This document shows, one piece after another, positions 34,743 through 46,560 of a stretch of DNA of 64,000 nucleotides. The translations under genes were made by a program, and so were the position numbers. This DNA is from Gnetum montanum. Lineage: Eukaryota > Streptophyta > Gnetopsida > Gnetales > Gnetaceae. Position 1 is the first letter of the stretch, and each line of letters begins with the position of its first letter. The notes under the pieces are model-generated. The model searched no databases, was not told where the DNA came from, and saw nothing but the letters and a program-made list of their open reading frames with translations. The stretch lies in assembly GCA_015680685.1 (NCBI GenBank), contig MNCI01023592.1:404045-468044 (forward strand), given 5' to 3'.

Positions 34743-36091
34743 ATGTCTTCTTCACATAGAGTTGATAATCCATCACATGATGAGAACACTAGTAGGAAAA
34801 ATGGTAGGGTCTATATTGATGAGAATTGAAGCGAATCATTGAACATAGGGATATCATATGCTCATTTAAACCCTTACTACATTCAAAGACTACATTCAAC
34901 TAATGCAGAAAATCCTAGAGAAGATGGAGTAAGTCTTAGAATAAGAAGGGCCTCAAGGTCTAGGGTCTTCTCCAAACCTAGAAGAGATAAATCAAGGGAC
35001 CATACAAGAAGATATAGAAGGCATGGCGATTCTCCAAATTCACCATCTTCCTCTTCCACCTCAACATCTAGTTCTAACGAAGATGAACGTAGGTATAGAG
35101 ATAGAGATACACCAAGGGATCAAGATGAAGATAGAAATAGAACACAAAGGAAAGATGAAAGACATTAAAGTGAGCATAGACGAGATCATCACTATTAGAT
35201 AAATAGAAATAGAGATTATCACCATGACATGTCTAATGAAGATGAACCCTTGTTGGCTACTAGGAGCATGATACAAATTAGGGAGGTAGTTCGAATACCC
35301 CATAGACATCAAAGGGAAAGCTACATCAAATGGCTTGATATGAATAACATTCCTAAATTTGAGGGAGGCTATAATTTTGATGCACAACATCATTTACAAG
35401 CCTTCCATGATGCTTGCAGCTTGAAAAATATCAAAAGTAAGGGGCAAAAGTTTAAGTTCTTTCCTAGGATACTAATAGAAGAAGCTAAAAGTTGNAATTT
35501 TAAGTTCTTTCCTAGGATACTAATAGAAGAAGCTAAAAGTTGGTATAGATCATTGGAATTAGATTCAATCCACTAGTGGTCCACAATGATTGAGCTCTTC
35601 AATGAAAAATACCAAACTTATGAAAGATTATCCAATCTAAAAAAATAAATCCAAGGATGAAAGTAAAAAAATCATGAATCCTTGGATGTAGTGTTGGAAA
35701 GATACTATTCTTTACTACATAGATGTCCAAGCCATGGTTTTTCTTAAAAGAGCAGCTTCTTCACATTATAGATGGGCTTCATAATAAAAGGAGGGAGACC
35801 CTTTGGATCTATAACCAAGGATGATTATCAGAGTTGAGAGCTCATTAGATACAAAGGATAGTTGGATAGGTGGGAAAATAAGGAGAGATATGTAAAAGGG
35901 AGAGTATATAGGAATATAATTAGGATCCAACTCTTCATGAAAAAGAGGTCTATATTTATGATCAAGAAAAAGAGGTAGTTCTTGATGAATTGATTCACAT
36001 AAAATCTTGCCAATACAAAAGTCTATAACTAAGATTAAAGCAAGGGTAGATAAGATGTGGGAGTTGATGAATGAAAAAGTTACAACTAACT
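34743..36091 (+). pseudogene. Ty3/gypsy gag, element A (first part)
   Basis: The start ATG at 34743 (M-S-S-S-H-R) matches that of element C gag (M-S-L-S-Y-R at 47503). An S/R- and R/D-rich N-terminal region follows, then E-P-L-L-A-T-R-S-M, L-D-M-N-N-I-P-K-F-E-G-G-Y-N-F-D, L-Q-A-F-H-D-A-C, K-F-F-P-R, S-W-Y-R-S-L and F-N-E-K-Y-Q-T-Y, the capsid region of the lineage. A 45-bp direct repeat around the N at 35495 looks like an assembly join. The frame breaks at 36091, where element B is inserted, and resumes at 54957. Several stops occur. Confidence 0.85.
35450..35541. other. Assembly join: single N flanked by approximately 45-bp repeat
   Basis: The stretch TTTAAGTTCTTTCCTAGGAT...GCTAAAAGTTG occurs immediately before and after the N at 35495. 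In the gag frame only one copy fits related elements, so the duplicate is an unmerged contig overlap. Confidence 0.85.
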
Positions 36092-36962
36092 TGATGAAGT
36101 GTATTTTATTTGGCTTTGATATTGGATACTTAATATCGAGGTCCAAGAAACGATGTTGGATATCTGATATCATGGGATGTGTGCCATCCTATGAATATAG
36201 TTCTTGGGCACATGGTTTGATATATATTAGTCATATCATAGTAGAGCTCTTGTAGTTTTTCTTTCTTGGAGATAGAATATTTTCCCAAGTGCCCATAGTA
36301 TAAGTCATTAAGTGTATGGATCTTTATTCAAGTATTGTTGTACCTGAGCACAACAGTGTGTGTGACAATAAAAATAAGCTTCTTGATAAACCTTGCAGCA
36401 CTTTAGCTAGGCTAAATATTTTATTTATGCATTTAATGATTCATGTAGTTTCCTTTAATGTTTTCAATAATTAAGCTAATTAAGGAATTAAGCTAGCTAG
36501 GTTAAATAGCAATTAATTAAGCACCTAAGTACAACTAATTCAAGCATGCAAATGACACTTGGTAATCCTAGTAATGCTTAATGTTTGGTAACCTAGTAGC
36601 TTTATACATGTTCAAGATGTGTACAAAAAGTGGGACTAGATACTTATGTTAGGATTAGTTAGAAATTAGTTAGTTAGTTAGATTAAATTAGCAATTAAAT
36701 TACTTCATTCCCTTCATCTTTTATTTTAAGCACTCAAAATATAAAACATAAAAATAATAAAAAATCATATGCCTCGATTACACTTAACCATACCTTTGTA
36801 TATCACAAGTGTAATTGGGAAGACAACGAATGATTGTTAGGGCAAGTTCAGTTCCTAGAGACTAGTGTATTGGAAGACATATTGTCCACAGAATTTGACC
36901 AGCTTTCATGTTAACACTTAGTGATTCATATGGTTTAGCGTAGGGGTATTCATTGCTCATCC
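36092..36962 (+). repeat. Element B 5' LTR
   Basis: The 871-bp LTR from TGATGAAGTG to GCTCATCC (terminal CA decayed) matches the solo LTR at 43813-44706 in reverse and the partial LTR at 54325-54951. Shared phrases include ATTAAGTGTATGGATCTTTA and the TTGATAAACCTTG stretch. Confidence 0.85.
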
Positions 36963-36963
36963 T

Positions 36964-36982
36964 TAGTGCCATTGTTAGGGAT
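36964..36982 (+). promoter_or_regulatory. Primer-binding site of element B (tRNA-Asp type)
   Basis: TAGTGCCATTGTTAGGGAT differs from the tRNA-Asp complement at six positions, all C-to-T or G-to-A. Confidence 0.7.
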
Positions 36983-37129
36983 TCTTTTTGTTAAAACAGG
37001 CGCTATATAGACATAGTGAAAATCATTAACATCATTGGATGAACCCTAGGGTCAAAATCATTTTAAAAATAAATATAATAATTTAAGCACACTAATATCT
37101 TATTGTAATTACAAAATTTCTTCTTCTCA

Positions 37130-39110
37130 TAGGCATGATGATACTGAACAACTAGTACTTCAAGAATGTAGGGTGGTATATACTCATCTAGATGAGTATG
37201 TTCTTGACTTCACCTTCATCCTGCATTAGGATGAACAATTGTGGTGACGAGATATGGAGGGCAACATTGTAATGCCTCCTGATCAATTTATGCCCAGGAT
37301 GTTGCTCTAAACTCTTAGGAGGTTGGGCATCCAGGATCTTCAAGAAGAGTACGTTATGCATGACCATGACTGCTGAGATTATCATCCCACTAAAACACAA
37401 CATAAGAGATATTGACACCAGAAGAAGCACCATGAGATTATGAAGGAGAAACTGTTCATCAATGCCTTGTTCTTGTTGAACCAAAATGACAATGAGGATC
37501 CTCCCTCAGGGGGTTCTCAACATGAAGATTCTCTAGTCCTTGATATTGGTGATGGGGCTATGAACCTAAATTTGCAGTCCATTATCAACAATCTAGGTTC
37601 AGGCAAAAGTAGGAGTCAAAGTAGGGGCTCGGGTAAGCATTAAGATGATAAAAAAGTTAAAAAACATGGTCGTGACAAGTATAGAGGTGGTGGTAGTCCT
37701 CCATCTTTATCCTCTTTGTCTACATCTTATTGTTCCTCTTCTAGTTTTGATAGACACTATAGAAATAATAACCATTATGAAGGTGAATAGCTCGACACTG
37801 ATAATTGCATAGCCCACCATGAACAAAGGGATAGCAGAGGACATCATATGCGTTATCGAAATAATGATGACAACGAGACTTTTCTTGCCACTCGAAGCAT
37901 GCTAACTATTACAGAGGTAGTAAAAATCTCAACTAGGCATATGAAAGATAGTTAGATCAAGCAACTTGACATGAACAATATCCCTAAATTTGAGGGGGGA
38001 TATAATTTTGATTTGAAAACACATCTTCAAGCTTTTCATGATGCTTGTGCCTTAAAAAATATTGAAAATTATTGGTAGAAATTAAAGCTATTTCCCAGGA
38101 CAGTCATCAAGGAAGTAGAAAGCTGGTATCGGTCCTTGGAATTAGAATCCATCTGCAGGTGAAGTACAATGCTAGAGTTGTTCAATGATAAATATTAGAT
38201 GTACTCTTGAATGTCTAATTTGAGAAGGTATATCCAATGATGGAAGCAAGGAACACATGAATCCTTGGACACTATCATGGATAAATACTATTCTCTCATA
38301 CACCGATGCCCTAGCCATGATTATTCTTAGCAGGAACAATTTTGTCACATCATAGATGGACTCAAATCAGAAACAAGAAGAACTCTTGGGGTCTATGCCC
38401 AAGTGAGATTGTTAAAATTAAGAGCTGATCAGATCCAAAGGTTGATATAGCAGGTAGTAAAAGAAGAAGGAGAGCTAAGAAAACAAGAAAGTGTAGAAGA
38501 ATATAACAGGGATCCTTCCATTAGAAAGAGAAAATTTTGCTTCTGTGACAATGAGAAGGAGTCACCACTTGATGGGGTGATGAACAGAAGGACCTTGTCG
38601 ATTCAAAAATCTATGTCTAAAATTTTAGCCAAGGTAGATAAAATGTGGGATTCGTTGGATGAAAAATTTCAAATTGCTTTAAAAATTGTGGAAGAATCAA
38701 GAAACCAGAGTAGTGATTGTGACTATAGGAGGTAGAAAGAAGTTGAACGTGCCTATCAAAGGAGCAAGGGCAAAGTTGTTGTGATAACAGTAGTTGTGAA
38801 GACTAAATCAAATGATGGAAATGGGTGTGACATCTACCATTATGAACATCCTAGGGGATGTTTCCCCATCATGTCACACTTTCAGGAATTTAGGATGTAC
38901 ATGCTAAATCCTATATTGGTGAGAATGCAGGCATCCAAAAGATAAGGAAATCCTAGGTAGTTTTACCAACAACAAACCTACTATCCAAGTGGGCCTCCAC
39001 CACAACTGTATGACTAGTACTAGTAGTGGAAGCATCCACAATCATAGGGGATGCCACCACCAAGGTAGTGGTACCCTTACCAGCAACTAGATCCATATGG
39101 GTACTATGTT
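37130..39110 (+). pseudogene. Ty3/gypsy gag, element B
   Basis: A readable frame from about 37440 contains an S/R-rich segment, T-F-L-A-T-R-S-M-L, L-D-M-N-N-I-P-K-F-E-G-G-Y-N-F-D, L-Q-A-F-H-D-A-C, L-F-P-R-T, E-S-W-Y-R-S-L-E-L-E, L-F-N-D-K-Y, R-C-P-S-H-D-Y and I-I-D-G-L-K. Near 38830-38870 lies a decayed zinc knuckle, C-D-I-Y-H-Y-E-H-P-R-G-C, where the second Cys is Tyr. A P/Q/Y-rich tail follows. Of the in-frame stops about ten are TAG at places where Gln (CAG) fits, for example a run of them at 39012-39070 in the P/Q/Y tail. Confidence 0.8.
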
Positions 39111-39489
39111 TAGCAACCCATTTTTTTGCATGACTCTTCTAGTCAAGCCACCTTCTAACATCACTGCTACCCTCCTGAGTATTACAAAACTCATTCTTCA
39201 TCTACTAGAGGGAAGTCCCCCCATCCATATTATGCCCCTCATCCTTCTACATATGTCCCTCCACCCTCAACCCAGTTATTGCTTACTCCATCAATGCAAG
39301 GAGAAATTTCTCCTTAACCGTAACAATGCAAGGCAATGGGGGCTGTTAACTTATAGAAGGATTCTCAACCAAGTGGTTTAGAAACTAGATCATGAAAAGA
39401 ACCTTTCTTTCAAATCAATAGCCCAAGTAAACCCTCACATACACTTGCAACTAGAAACCCTACTTCTCCATCTTCCTCTACATCTAATC

Positions 39490-39890
39490 CATTCAAGTCG
39501 CTTTCAAACTAAGCACCTCCCAAAGTGCATACCATCATGTTAACTCATATGGTAACCAATTGGATAAAAGCTAGCCACCTTCGTAAGAACCTATTTGATC
39601 CTGGAAGTCCCCTTATTGCCTTGTAAGGCTCTTTTGGATTCTAGTTTAGTGTTCATCTGATTTCCCATGAGATGTATAAAGCCTGGAACATGCCTCCACT
39701 TAAGAAGAGCAATATTCATCTCAAGTTGGCTGATTAGTCCCTCATTATTTCCTTAGGACTGGTGGAGGACATTGTGACCACTGTTTGTGGGTGGCCGTAC
39801 CTTGTTGATTTCTTGATGATTCGAGTGAACAATTACAAGGGGGACTTTCCAATTTATCATGCAAAGGACTTAGCTGAGGACTGTTGATGC
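39490..39890 (+). pseudogene. Ty3/gypsy aspartic protease, element B
   Basis: The plus strand reads N-L-F-D-P-G-S-P-L-I-A-L at 39590-39620, a decayed D-S/T-G-S active-site loop with Pro in place of Ser/Thr. It continues with H-E-M-Y-K-A-W, L-K-L-A-D, Y-L-V-D-F-L-M-I-R-V and D-F-P-I-Y-H. The usual G-R-P-W-L turn is not readable after this. From 39890 to 40230 the sequence shows no protease or RT signal and may be a further small insert. Confidence 0.6.
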
Positions 39891-40229
39891 ATGATTAGGG
39901 ATCTAAGATGTTTCCCTCAAAATCTCTAAAGAAAATGCATTATAAAAGATCAAGAGAAAGAAATTTCCATGCATAGCGTATAGTGATATAAGGTGCAACT
40001 GTGTATAGAAACTATGGGCTATTAACAATGTATCTATTAAAGCATGCAGTTAGTGTGCTTATATATCTTAAATTCAAAGGTGCCTATATGTAGCAGTTAC
40101 AAATTAGGAGGGAACTTAGTGGTTGATAGTTGACTTTGAGAGTAGCTTAGCACTATGCATGGGACCTAATGAGAGCCTAACATATGCATGTGTAGAAGGC
40201 ATGGATGAACTAGAGCAAGTTCATCATAA

Positions 40230-40745
40230 GCTCTCTAATGATGCAAATGACGATACCTATTGAGGAGAGTTGGAAATCCTTGAAAATTTTAAACAAGAGC
40301 CCTTAGATTTGAAAACTCTAGCTACCAACATGGAATATGCATTCCTAAAAAATGGAAAGTTGGTAATAATCAATATCAATCTTACTTCTGAATAGAAACA
40401 AATGTTGTTGAAGGTGGTCAATAAATGGCCAATAGTCTTTACTTGGTCATATCTTGAACTCACAGGGACTGATCCTAGGATATGATAGCATCATATCTAC
40501 ACTAATTTGGCCATGAAGCCAAAGAGGTAGTTGTAGTGGTGGTTGAACCCCAAATTGAAGCGAATTTTGAAAGAGAAAATCCAACAACTCCTCAAGGTAG
40601 GGTTTACCAATCCCATTGTGGATAGTGAGTGGGTTAGCACACTCATGATTATGCCAAAGAAATGTGGCAAGTGGTAGCTTTGCATCAACTTTAGGTATTA
40701 AACATAACAACATTCAAAGATAACTTCCCGTTGCCATTTTTGGAT
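40230..40745 (+). pseudogene. Ty3/gypsy RT, N-terminal part, element B
   Basis: The plus strand shows E-Y-A-F-L-K-N-G-K-L (connection before RT), P-I-V-F-T-W-S, then L-N-P-K-L-K-R-I-L-K-E-K-I-Q-Q-L-L, G-F-T-N-P-I-V-D-S-E-W-V-S and P-K-K-C-G-K-W, the usual first RT blocks of Athila-like elements. It then reads C-I-N-F-R-Y and D-N-F-P-L-P-F-L-D before giving way at about 40745 to sequence of a different polymerase family. Several TAG stops occur. Confidence 0.8.
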
Positions 40746-42013
40746 CCACAAATGTTTATTTGAAATTTGATCTAAAATCAAGTTTTTGGTAAATACAAAT
40801 CTATCTAGAGGACCACTAGAAAAATGCTCTTACTGTGCTAGGTGGACTTTATGAATGGACTGTTCTACCCTTTGGGACTAAAATGGCTCCATCCATATTG
40901 CAAATGACCATGGACAAAATTTTCGGTTCTTATCCTTTTATCTTAGTTTATATAGATGATATTTTAGTAATGTCCAAAAATGTACAACAACATTTAGAAC
41001 ATTTACAATTATTTTATGATATTGTGGATAAAAATGGTTTGGTCTTATCTCCTTCGAAGAAGAAAATGTTTATTGGTGTAGATACAGTTAATTTCTTAGG
41101 ATTGCAGATTAGTAATGGTAAAATTACCCTACAAGATCATATTCTGACCAAGATACAAAAGTTCCCTGATGAATTGAAAGAAAAACAACAATTACAATGG
41201 TTTTTAGAATGTCTTAATTATATTTCAGGATTTTATAAAGATCTTGCAAAAGATCGACACATCCTAAGTACACAATTAAAGAAGGATGTAGGTCCTTGGA
41301 CACAGGATCATACTTTAGTTGTCAAAAGACTTAAAACCTAGTGTCAACGATTATCACAATTAAGCATGCCCACAATAGGTACACTTATTTTAGAAATAGA
41401 TGCATCTGATGAGTATTGGAGAGTGGTGCTTAAAGAAGATCTTAATGGGATAATACATATTTGTAGATATGCTAGTGGTAAATTCAATAGTGTAGAAAAA
41501 AATTATCATAGTACACATATAGAGTTATTAGCCATAGTTAGAGGTATTGAAAAGTTTAGACTTTTCTTACAAGAAAAAAGGTTTATAATTCAAAGCGATC
41601 TCAAACACTTCAATAATTATTTACAAGTTAAAAATTTAAATAAAGTGGCATATACAAGGTTAATTAGATGGTCCTTATTTTTATAAATTTTAACTTTGAA
41701 TCCCAATATATTAATGGAAAAGTTAATGCATTGGCAGATTATTTAACGCGTGAATCTCAGTATTGGTCTGTATTTTGTATTTTGTAGATCTGTTAATAAG
41801 TGAAGGATGGCAATTACGATCCAGTAGATGTCTTAGATCATTTCCATATATAGATCAATATCTGTTAGTCCTTGATACCATCCATTATCAGCATCGTCAT
41901 GAGCTTGAGTGGAATATGTTTTATCATATTGTAAATCATGTGTCATCAAATGCCAATCTTGCTTGTTCATATATGGTCTTACCCTCTGATGCTACAACCA
42001 AAGTAGCATTGAA
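40745..42013 (+). pseudogene. Endogenous pararetrovirus-like (Caulimoviridae-type) RT and RNase H segment
   Basis: This approximately 1.27-kb segment differs from the flanking gypsy pol. It begins in RT block 2/3 (K-F-D-L-K-S-S-F-W), continues with Y-E-W-T-V-L-P-F-G, the catalytic Y-I-D-D-I-L at about 40949, F-L-G-L-Q-I and K-F-P-D-E-L, then RNase H with D-A-S-D-E-Y-W (about 41390), the Y-A-S-G-K-F phrase, and an end resembling A-L-A-D-Y-L-T-R (about 41735). Y-E-W rather than gypsy's F-x-Y-x-x-M, and K-F-P-D with Y-A-S-G, are caulimovirid-like. One TAG (41339) separates two open stretches, so it is much less decayed than its flanks. It has no protease, movement-protein or coat region and cannot encode a virus. 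The orientation is that of element B. Confidence 0.7.
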
Positions 42014-43020
42014 AACCTCCAGAGGATCAAGCCAAAATGACATTCATGAATTTGTGGGGGACTTTTTCATATCAAAAGATGCCTTTCAGCTTGTGTAATG
42101 CCCCTGCCACATTCCAATGCCTAGTCTTGAGTATTTTTTAGTAGCAAATCAGTAATGGGGTGGAAGTCTTCATGGATGACTTCTCCACCTATGGAACTAC
42201 ATTTGAGCAAGCCTTGAATTATCTTGAGCAAGTGCTCAAAAGATGTGTGGAGACCAATCTTCGAATAAATTAGTAGAAGAGCCATCTGATGATCTAGGAG
42301 GGCATTATTTTGGGGCATATAATTTCACAAGTAAGGATTGGGGTCGACCTTGAACAGATTAGGGTCATTCAATTAATTACCCATCAACCAGAAATTGTAA
42401 AAGATGTTTGGTCATTTCTTAGACACACTAGTTACTACCAAAGATTCATAGAAAATTTCTCTAAGATCATACAATTATTGGTCGATCTAACAAAGAAAGA
42501 TGCTCCATTTGTTTGGACCAAGGAATGTGAAAATCTATTCTAACAGCTAAAGGAGAAACTTGTAGAAAATCCTATTCTACGAGCACCAGACTAGTCCAGA
42601 CCATTTCACATCATGATGAATGCATCAAATTATGCCTTGGAGGTTATGCTTATGTAGTTGGACGATCAGAAATGTCCTTATTACATCCATTGCGTAAGAT
42701 GAAGCATTGTGGGCACAAAGTTGAATTATAGCATAATGAAGAAAGAACTAATGGTGATGGTGTACACTCTAGATAATTTTAGGCACTATGTGCTTGGATA
42801 CAAGGTGTTTGTGCACATGGATCATAGTGTAATTGACTTGCTAGTGAATAAGTCAATGGTAAGTTCCCATGTCAAATGGTGGCTGGTGATCTTGTAGGAA
42901 TTCAATATTATGATGGTAGATCAAAAAGAAACTAAGAATGTGGTCTCTAACCACTTGGCTTGGTTGCGATGGGACAACAAAGAGGAGGAAAGCCCACTAT
43001 TTGATTAGTTTTCTGATGAA
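42014..43020 (+). pseudogene. Ty3/gypsy RT (C-terminal part) and RNase H, element B
   Basis: Gypsy text resumes with P-E-D-Q-A-K-M-T-F and M-P-F-S-L-C-N-A-P-A-T-F-Q (about 42083). It continues with the catalytic V-F-M-D-D-F (about 42165), L-G-H-I-I-S (about 42310), F-L-R-H-T-S-Y-Y-Q-R-F-I-E-N-F, A-P-F-V-W-T, then RNase H: N-A-S-N-Y-A-L-E, Y-S-I-M-K-K-E-L-M-V-M-V-Y, F-R-H-Y-V-L-G and H-M-D-H. Both RT Asp residues of M-D-D survive. About 35 residues of gypsy RT expected between D-N-F-P-L-P-F and this part are missing, replaced by the caulimovirid-like segment. Confidence 0.85.
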
Positions 43021-43079
43021 CTTCTCTTTGTTGGGGGTATAATTGAATAATTGCCCACTAAGACTAAATGATATGATGG

Positions 43080-45290
43080 CATTCTCATCTATCTTCTGAC
43101 TTAAGAGATGCCACAAGAGCTGAACTATTGGAGGAAACAACAGTTTCTTCACTAGGTGAAATGCTTCATGGAGATCAATGGGCACATGTACAAGGTGTGC
43201 ACTAATGGCCTAGTTTGTTTGTCTATCCCTAATGTTAATCAATTGCACATTCTCTAGGGTGCTCATAAGGGTTCTTGTGGAGGCCACTATGCAAGGAGAT
43301 GCATTACCATTTAGATCCTGATGGAAAAATATTATTGGCCAACACTTTTCGAGGATGCTCACCAATTTTCTAGCTCTTGTGAGCATTACCAACGTGATGT
43401 TGAAATGACCGCTCGAATGGAGGAACCTCAGCAATGGATTCAACCACTAGAACCCTTTGACATGTGAAGCATTGACTTCATGGGTCCCATCATGTCCATG
43501 TCAAATGGAAAGGCATACATCATAGTTGTTATTGACTATTGTACAAAATGGGCAAATGTAGCAACCATCATCGACTATACATCTTCTACTGTTGCTCAAT
43601 TTGTACAACAAAATGTTGTAAACAAGTTTGCTATGCCATGTGCATAAATTTCTGATAATGGAACCCACTTTACAAACACTACCTTTTGGAAGCTCATGTA
43701 ATGCTTAGAGGTTGAGCATAAATTAACAACACCTTATCATCCCTAAGCTAATGGATAGGCTAAGGTTACAAATAGCGAAATCACTAATATGTTAATGAGA
43801 ATAGTTAGTAAATGATGAGTGGTGTAGAGGTACCCCTACGCTCAACCATATGAATCATAGAGCGCTCATGTGTGATTCGATTAAATTTTATGGACTCTCT
43901 AGCTTCTGGTGCACTAGTCTTCTAGAAAGTGAACTTTACCCTAAGGTCATTTGTTATCTTTCCAATTACACTTGTGAAGTACAAAGGTATGGTTAAGTGT
44001 AATCAAGGTATATGATTTTTATCATTTTATGTTTTATGATTTTAATGCTTAAAGAGAGAGATGAAGTAATTTAATTTAACTAACTAATTGGTCTCTAGCT
44101 AATCCTAACATAAGCATCTAGTTCCACTTTCCATACATGTCTTGAACCCACGTATCCACTGCTAGGTTACCAAGTGCTATGCTATTGGGCACACCAAGCA
44201 ATAACACTACTGGGATAACCAAGCGAATTCATGCTATGCTCGAAGCAGTCGTACTTATGTATTTAATATATTTAGTTTATTTTGCTTAATTAGTTTAATT
44301 ACTGGAAAACATTAAATAAATAATTAAGAACATTAAATGCATGAATAAATGTCTAAACTATTTAGAATGATACAAGGTTTATCAAGAAGCTCATCTTTAT
44401 TGCTCTACACACTGTTGTGTTCAAGTACAACAATGCTCGAATAAAGATCCATACACTTAATGACTCCTATTGCAGGAACTTAGGAAAAATATTCTAACTT
44501 TCAAATGAAAAACCTGCAAGAGCTCTATGACTACTATGACTTAAATGCTTATAAATATGGATGGAAGCTTGTATTTATAGTTTTTGGTATAGTACTGCAT
44601 TGATGGGGCCCCATCAACATAGCAAATGCTACGTCGATGTGGCCTTGTCGACAAGGCAACACCACATAAATGGTGCCCCGTTGATGTGACACTTTGATGC
44701 TCATCAGCAAATATAGGAGATACTAGAGCATGAAACTCAATGATGCCATTTAGGGTTACCACTCCACCTAGAAGCTCCCTATAAGCTACTCTCCCTATGA
44801 GTTGGTGTACCAAAAATTGTTAACTTTTACTATTCAATCCAAGATCTATACACTTTCAACAACCTATAATCTTGACCTTGACTTAAGTCTAGCACAAAAA
44901 GAAAGATTAATGAGTCTTAACTTGCTAGACAAAAACCAATTAGTGGCACTATCATCTAATGAGTTGCACAAGGCATTTAACAAAAAAATGCTATGACCTT
45001 AAAATTAGAAAATTCATATTTCAACCAAGAGATAAGGTCCTCTATTGAAACCTTACACATGTGCCATAATGAACCAAGTTCCAAACACTGTGGGAAGGCC
45101 CTTATATTATTTATGAAACCTTTTCTTCTGGGGCCATGTTGATTTACAAACTTGGGAGTCCATACAAGAAACTACTAATCAACATGCAACAAATTAAACC
45201 TTTCCATAAGTATAGGAAAGCTAGTGGTTACAACACCTCCTTGGATGGACAACCATGTTTGATTTTTCAGATCTCCTCCTTCTAACCTTG
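43080..45290 (+). pseudogene. Ty3/gypsy integrase, element B (split by a solo LTR)
   Basis: The zinc-binding part is seen as A-H-K-G-S-C-G-G-H-Y-A (about 43260) and S-S-C-E-H-Y-Q-R, where the last Cys has become Tyr. The core has S-I-D-F-M-G-P-I (first Asp, about 43465), I-D-Y-C-T-K-W, D-N-G-T-H-F-T-N (second Asp, about 43655), T-P-Y-H-P and N-S-E-I-T-N-M-L (Glu). A solo LTR follows at 43813-44706. The reading frame continues at once after it with S-M-K-L-N-D-A-I, S-P-Y-E-L-V-Y, and the C-terminal module ending P-Y-K-K-L-L-I-N (about 45165). Stops are mostly TAG. Confidence 0.85.
43813..44706 (-). repeat. Solo LTR of the element B family inside B's integrase
   Basis: The 894-bp stretch from TGATGAGTGG to GCTCATCA has 7-bp perfect inverted ends (TGATGAG/CTCATCA). 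Flanks are GTAAA (43808-43812) and GCAAA (44707-44711), a five-base target duplication with one transition. The integrase frame joins exactly across it. On the minus strand a TATA-like ACTATAAATACAAG lies at about 44568-44581. U3 contains perfect palindromes TTGATGGGGCCCCATCAA (44600-44617) and GCCTTGTCGACAAGGC (44642-44657). Confidence 0.9.
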
Positions 45291-46560
45291 TCATGGGAGA
45301 GATGGCCATCCATGCTAATCATATAAATGGCTCCTCAAATTTCTCTATTTTTTGTTTTAGACTTTGTTTTTTTTTACATCCTTTTTTCTTCTCTACTTTT
45401 TACTATTTTATACCTCTTTTTTGTTTTAAAACATTATTATGTTTTATTTTTCTTCACTATTTTACAATTTCTTGTATATTTTTCTTTATTTTTTTATGAT
45501 TTTCTTATTGTGTTATAATAATAATGTGCCTTATTGCCAATAGGATACAGTGTAGTTTGCTTGATGTGGGCATGTGGTATCTAGTTATTTGATTGTTAGT
45601 GTCTAGATTCTAGCTTTGAATTTTGTTATTGATAACTAAGACATGGTTTCTTTTTCATAAAACAAGCAATGAGTCCACATCATCCACCCATCCACAAACT
45701 CTATGGTGTTTCTGGTTCTGGAAGTGTGAGGTCCCTTTTTAATAAAACTTTAATGAACTTGTGACCTTGGTAGTTTCCTGAATTGGAAAGGATTCAAAGG
45801 TTTGAATAGCATGTGGCTTCAAGGAGACTCAATACTCTTTGTACTATTATACTTTCTTGGGTGCATGGGTGTTTTCATTGATTTCTTACCATTTCATGTT
45901 GACTAATAAGCCTTTGCATGGTGTGGTTTCCATTCAAAAATCCAAAAAGAGAGAGAAAAAACTAATGATGGGAATTCAAAGCACACCCCTTAGACAAAAT
46001 AAATGAACTACAAGCACTAGTTATGGAACTAGAAATACATGTTACCCATGCCTGAAGGTCCCCTCTAACTATGGCCCTTTCCCATTTCCTGCTTCTCTTT
46101 TCTTCTTACATAAGAAATGCTGGTTATTCTATGTGATCACTCTTGTATCTTAAGGGGGTGGACTGATCTTAGAGTAGCGATGCAAAGTCATTGAACGTGG
46201 TTGGTTTTGGTTTGGACTAAGGATGGATTTTATCAAGTCATTTAACAACAAAATTCATAAGGGACTTCATGTGGTCTTAATCAAGAACTCCATTCCACTT
46301 TCCCTCTCTCATCCATCTATTCTTTCCATGCCTCACCTCACTACTAGTGTTCATGTCCTTATTTGATATCTTGGTTTGATGTGTTGAAATTATTAGGTAG
46401 TTTCTTCTTGGTTTTTGTACTTAATTTTTCATAACCATTAATCACCCATGGGGCTTGTGAACTCCTAGGTTTGAGGATATGCAAGGACAACAAATGGTAT
46501 GTGCTTGCTTTGGAAAGGACCCTCTTGCATATCTTTTGGTTGGATTAGTTAACTTCTTTA
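45290..46560 (+). other. Non-coding spacer of element B after integrase
   Basis: No gene was recognised. A T-rich low-complexity block lies at 45340-45510. The spacer ends abruptly at about 46560 against a 5'-truncated LTR of element C. The first approximately 240 bp of B's 3' LTR and the B polypurine tract are missing here, so a deletion junction is inferred. Confidence 0.5.

Noticed and set aside
39890-40230. Possible small insertion between protease and RT of element B
   Set aside because: No repeats or ends could be defined by eye, so it is only mentioned within the protease entry.
40745-42013. Intact integrated virus
   Set aside because: Only RT/RNase H is present, with a stop, inside a dead gypsy element. 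Other viral genes are absent.
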